Source: Letharia columbiana (lineage: Eukaryota; Ascomycota; Lecanoromycetes; Lecanorales; Parmeliaceae). Taken from it: DNA of 64,000 nucleotides. Below the pieces are notes generated by a model, which searched no databases, had not been told where the DNA came from, and saw only the letters and a program-made list of their open reading frames with translations. Below are positions 60,855 through 64,000 of this stretch, piece after piece (positions within the stretch are counted from its first letter, which is position 1; each line of letters begins with the position of its first letter). Location: positions 238,501 through 302,500 of the forward strand of contig NW_023501095.1 in the NCBI RefSeq assembly GCF_014066305.1. The letters are read 5' to 3'. A program made the position numbers and the translations under genes.

Positions 60855-61911
60855 ATGTCTTCAGCTCTTCCATTTGCTAGACCAAGTTTGCACATGAAGA
60901 TGGTCATAGCTCTGATCGGTCCACCAAACTACTACAACATGTCGGTCTTACTACCATCAAACTTCTCACTTGCAACCAACGCGTCAGCGTATAATGGAGG
61001 TCTTTCCGTTTTCCCAGCTCCAATTGCTCCTGATGTTGTCCGCTGCTCCAGTTTCTTCTCGGGAGAGCGCCCGCTCGACGGGGATAAATGTCGAAGTACT
61101 TGGGATCTCTTACCTCGTGGCAGCAACCAGTCCCCATGGTTTACAAATCCCGAGTCGAGTCCCGCAGGGAAATTCCAATCGCAACTTCCAATTAAAAGAG
61201 GCGATGGTTAGTGAAGGTCCGTTGTAATTGACTTGAAGACCCAGATACTGATAGAGATCATTCTCGTAGAAAAGTGTCGCATCAAAGTGTCTGCATCGGG
61301 AAAACCCACGGAAGAGGTTAACTTTGCGGTCTACATTTCCGGCAATACTATGCGCGATATGGTGGGACGGATTATCGAGGAGTGTGTTGGAGCCAGAGAA
61401 GAATCACAACAGACACCATGGGGAGGTGTTGGGACTTTGTCTATTCGGCAGACCCTCGACTGGATAGTGCAGCCGGGCACTAGGTTCCCAGAAAGTCTAG
61501 ACATACGTAATTTGTCCGTCGCCGCTCCCTCATAATCTCACACTGACCGAGATAGCAACGAGAACGACCTTCATTACGGCCATGGTGTATTCAAACGAAC
61601 GGCTCACTGACTACGAACCGGGCGCCCAGAGTAAGGTGATCTCAAGAGTGCTCTTGGATTGGATAGATGCCGCTGCCAGTAGGCTGCCTCATGGCTCGCC
61701 ATTCTGGGGGGTCCTCGCCAACAGGTTCTTTTATGTCTGGAAGGCGAACGAGGATCAGGAGAGAGGTCGGGGAGACAAAGGCGAGTTTCCGCATTGGTGG
61801 GATGATTTGCAAGTTCCACCAAATTTAGAGCGCGGACGCGCAAATGGAACAAAAGGAGCTGGTGGTGGAGTCAGGATTACTCTGAGGGACCTCCGAAAGA
61901 GGCTCTTGTGA
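60855..61911 (+). CDS. Unknown protein, possibly secreted, about 319 aa
   Basis: Exons 60855-61206, 61255-61506 and 61556-61911; introns of 48 bp (GTTAGT..TGATAG) and 49 bp (GTAATT..GAGATAG, branch CACTGACC) both restore frame, which strongly supports a real gene. Content includes CRSTWDLLPRGS, QLPIKRGDEIILVEKCRI and WGGVGTLSI, a layout (Cys-x-W-LP-G, then LP...G...I, then a C-terminal 'W-G-G' region) seen in lineage-expanded fungal extracellular hypothetical proteins; this comparison is from memory. No clear signal peptide follows the chosen ATG, so an upstream exon may be missing (a Leu-rich frame overlaps at 60,830-60,895). Function unknown. Confidence 0.6.
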
Positions 61912-63200
61912 TCGGGAAGAAGTGTCGGGCATCTAGTCTAAGATGATTGTAACTTTGTCGCCCAAAGTTGTGGAGGCAAGGCTTAAGCTCATAGTTGAAT
62001 CTACTAAGACACCGCATAGCGCTTGTGGTCCTTTACGGTTTTCCTCCCGTATCCTGTGCCTTTATCAATGTCAGCAAACTTCGCATCCTGCGCTAAACGT
62101 ATTTAAGAAGCTATGTCAGAACAAAAAATGTAATCTGGTGATCTCAAACGACACGTTTCAGCCTTTTTGACTGGGCGAGTTTCATGTTGCTTCATACAGC
62201 TTAAAACCTGTTTGGTTTTGAAGTGTCACCTGAAAAGAAACGCGCGGTTGATGTCGAATCGTTTACTTTCGCCACCTGCGGCCGCCGGCGCCTCCTCATT
62301 TCAGCTAGTTATACCAAAGTCATCCCACACACGTTCTATGCCTGGTATGTCTCACTGGCTTGAGCTGGCAAGATTTCGGCTATTGAGATGGTGGCCTAGA
62401 CATTCTTATTGGACTCCGACTACAATCAGATCACCATTTGCCCATGGTCTTCTCACGGGCCGACGCTCGGGAGTGCAGCCCCCTTGCGCAAAGCAGAGCA
62501 AACGAGACAAGTTGATGGTAGGGCGAGACAGACTGAAAAAATTGTCCAATTTCAACTGGCTGGAGTAACATTATTTTAAGATAACTAAAACTGTCTCCGT
62601 GACCACACGCTACCACAGCCACTGGTTTCCACTGCAGGTACGCAGACTTCTCAGTTTCGAAGTTGCCTCGACAACCCAGCCACCTCCGAATTGCTGAACT
62701 TGCGACGGAGACTGCGCATTGATGGTATCAGTACGTGTTGGACTGTAGCCTCGGCTGTTATACTCGGAGTGTGTCCGACCATGGAGTGTCAATTGCAATG
62801 GTAGGCAAGCTATGATCAAGCTGCGCTTTTCAGTGCCTCTTGTACTGCCCGTCGATGGTTTCAGTATGTGTCGGACTGCAATCTCCAATTGTGATACTCA
62901 AAGTGTATAGAACGATGGAGTGTTATTGGGAATGACTGGCAGGCTTGTTCGAGGCCACGTTTGAGCACCCTTCGCCGTCAGTGGTGCCTAATCCTGCTAC
63001 ACGGTGTGAAAGGAAAGCGCGCTTGCGCTGTCCCCGTATAAAGCTCTCCATCCATCCTGCTTTACTTGGATTCAGCATTTCTTTTCTCCCTCGTCTCGCA
63101 CATCATCCATTGTGTTCCCTAGCCACTCAACTCGGTCCGCTCTTTCTCTACTACAAACCTCCGCCGTCAGTCGGGATCCGTTCCTTCTCCAAAAGAGGAT
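61912..63200. other. Intergenic with a direct repeat
   Basis: No supportable gene; frames are short and overlapping. It contains the 90-bp direct repeat at 62,721-62,944. The last 120 bp, rich in C/T, is probably the promoter and leader of the metalloprotease-like gene. Confidence 0.45.
62721..62944 (+). repeat. 90-bp direct repeat, two copies
   Basis: Copies 62,721-62,810 and 62,854-62,944 both start GATGGTWTCAGTAYGTGT and contain CGATGGAGTGT or CATGGAGTGT before ending GGCAAGC or GGCAGGC. They are 43 bp apart. Confidence 0.7.
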
Positions 63201-64000
63201 ATGCGTGCCACGTTCATCGGGTTGGCGGGCTCTCTGGTTACGCTGGCGCTGACGCAACGTCTTGACAAACCTCCGCTTGAGACCGGTTTGGACTATCTTC
63301 AGAAGGGACTTCTGGAGCATTTGGGCCCAGTGAAGAGCTCATACAAAAAATGGACCCCTGGCTGGATCCCTTCCGACTGCAAGACCATGACGGTGAACGC
63401 CAACCTGTCTGTGGCTCACGTGGAGACTTTCAGCGTTCAATACGAAGATGTAGGTACCAGTGTCAACGTTCGCGTTCTCCGAGATCAGCAATCAGTTTAT
63501 TAATGGTGACAGTGTCCCAACGATCCTTGGCTTCTGTGCCGGCACATAGACAGCCCCGATCCTCTCGAAAATTTGATCGACCTCTTCGGCCGCGTTCCAG
63601 TGCGAGCGCGTCAGTGGGTCCGCCACATAGTCAACCTACCTGATCGTAAACCTTCCCCCCCAAACTGCTCTTTGTATCTGGCTAAGCTAACTCATCTCGC
63701 AGCCACCAACTTTACTAGCGCCTACAACTGGGCTGGCAACATTGCAATGTTCGAAAGCATCAACCGCGACCTGACCCTCTTCATCCACGAAACCGGCCAC
63801 TCCCTCGACCTTCTCGGCGCTTACCCTGACAATCCCCTCTCCACCTCCAAACATTGGCACGCGCAATACGCAAAGGACTCCCACGTACCGGATCCGTATT
63901 CGCAGAGTAACATATATGAAGACCTCGCGCAGAACACCGTCGTGGCGGCTTACGATTTGAACGTTCCCGGTGGATTCGGCGTCGTCGAGCCTAAGTGGCG
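63201..64000 (+). CDS. Secreted zincin-like protein, con-13-like, 3' end outside window
   Basis: Exons 63201-63449, 63513-63645 and 63703 onward; introns of 63 bp (GTAGGT..GACAG) and 57 bp (GTAAAC..CGCAG) keep frame. The N-terminus MRATFIGLAGSLVTLALTQ looks like a signal peptide. Exon 2 reads CPNDPWLLCRH, then DLFGRVPVRARQWVRHI, a conserved block I associate with fungal conidiation-specific protein 13 (con-13) relatives. Exon 3 carries HETGHSLD (H156, E157, H160), the HExxH zinc-binding core of zincin metallopeptidases. Paired cysteines in exon 2 fit secretion. The reading frame is open to the last base, so the C-terminus is missing. The catalytic core is present; actual protease activity is inference. 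Confidence 0.75.

Noticed and set aside
1..64000. tRNA or rRNA genes
   Set aside because: I looked for conserved tRNA box A/B and rRNA cores and saw none that I could support by eye.

Overview
The window looks like nuclear DNA from a filamentous ascomycete (Pezizomycotina; a Dothideomycete is my best guess, not proven). Genes have short introns (about 46-75 bp, one of 252 bp) with GT..AG ends and CTRAY-type branch sites, and the protein families are typical of these fungi. The strongest signature is a two-compartment layout. GC-balanced gene islands alternate with very AT-rich blocks (about 901-24,775 and 34,516-44,935) in which CpA/TpG are almost absent while CpG persists. That is the mark of saturated repeat-induced point mutation (RIP).

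Layout. 1-900: gene-poor flank. 901-24,775: RIP block holding a 3.0 kb LTR element (1,833-4,830, TSD TCTTC), several tandem and dispersed repeats, and an inverted-repeat element at the right edge. 24,776-34,515: gene island with a six-exon AAA+ ATPase on the minus strand (25,757-28,191), divergent from a 1,545-aa NACHT NLR-like gene (28,909-33,672). 34,516-44,935: second RIP block containing a full-length Ty1/Copia element on the minus strand (35,022-42,961) with matching 149-bp LTRs and TSD AATAC, followed by RIP-mutated minisatellites. 44,936-64,000: a 264-bp hAT-like MITE, a NACHT-ankyrin NLR broken by four apparent single-base losses (45,913-51,816), an unknown basic protein (54,105-55,053), a 975-aa protein with an N-terminal 2OG-Fe(II) dioxygenase domain (55,922-58,944), an unknown three-exon gene (60,855-61,911), and the 5' part of a secreted zincin-like gene resembling the conidiation-specific con-13 family (63,201 to the window end).

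Functionally this is an accessory, immunity-like neighbourhood. Two NLRs with different N-termini and different C-terminal sensors flank a retrotransposon-filled block; an AAA+ ATPase shares an upstream region with one of them, and a 2OG oxygenase lies downstream of the other. No sequence proves that these genes act together. I rebuilt the exon structures by hand from reading frames and splice signals; no transcript or database search was available.
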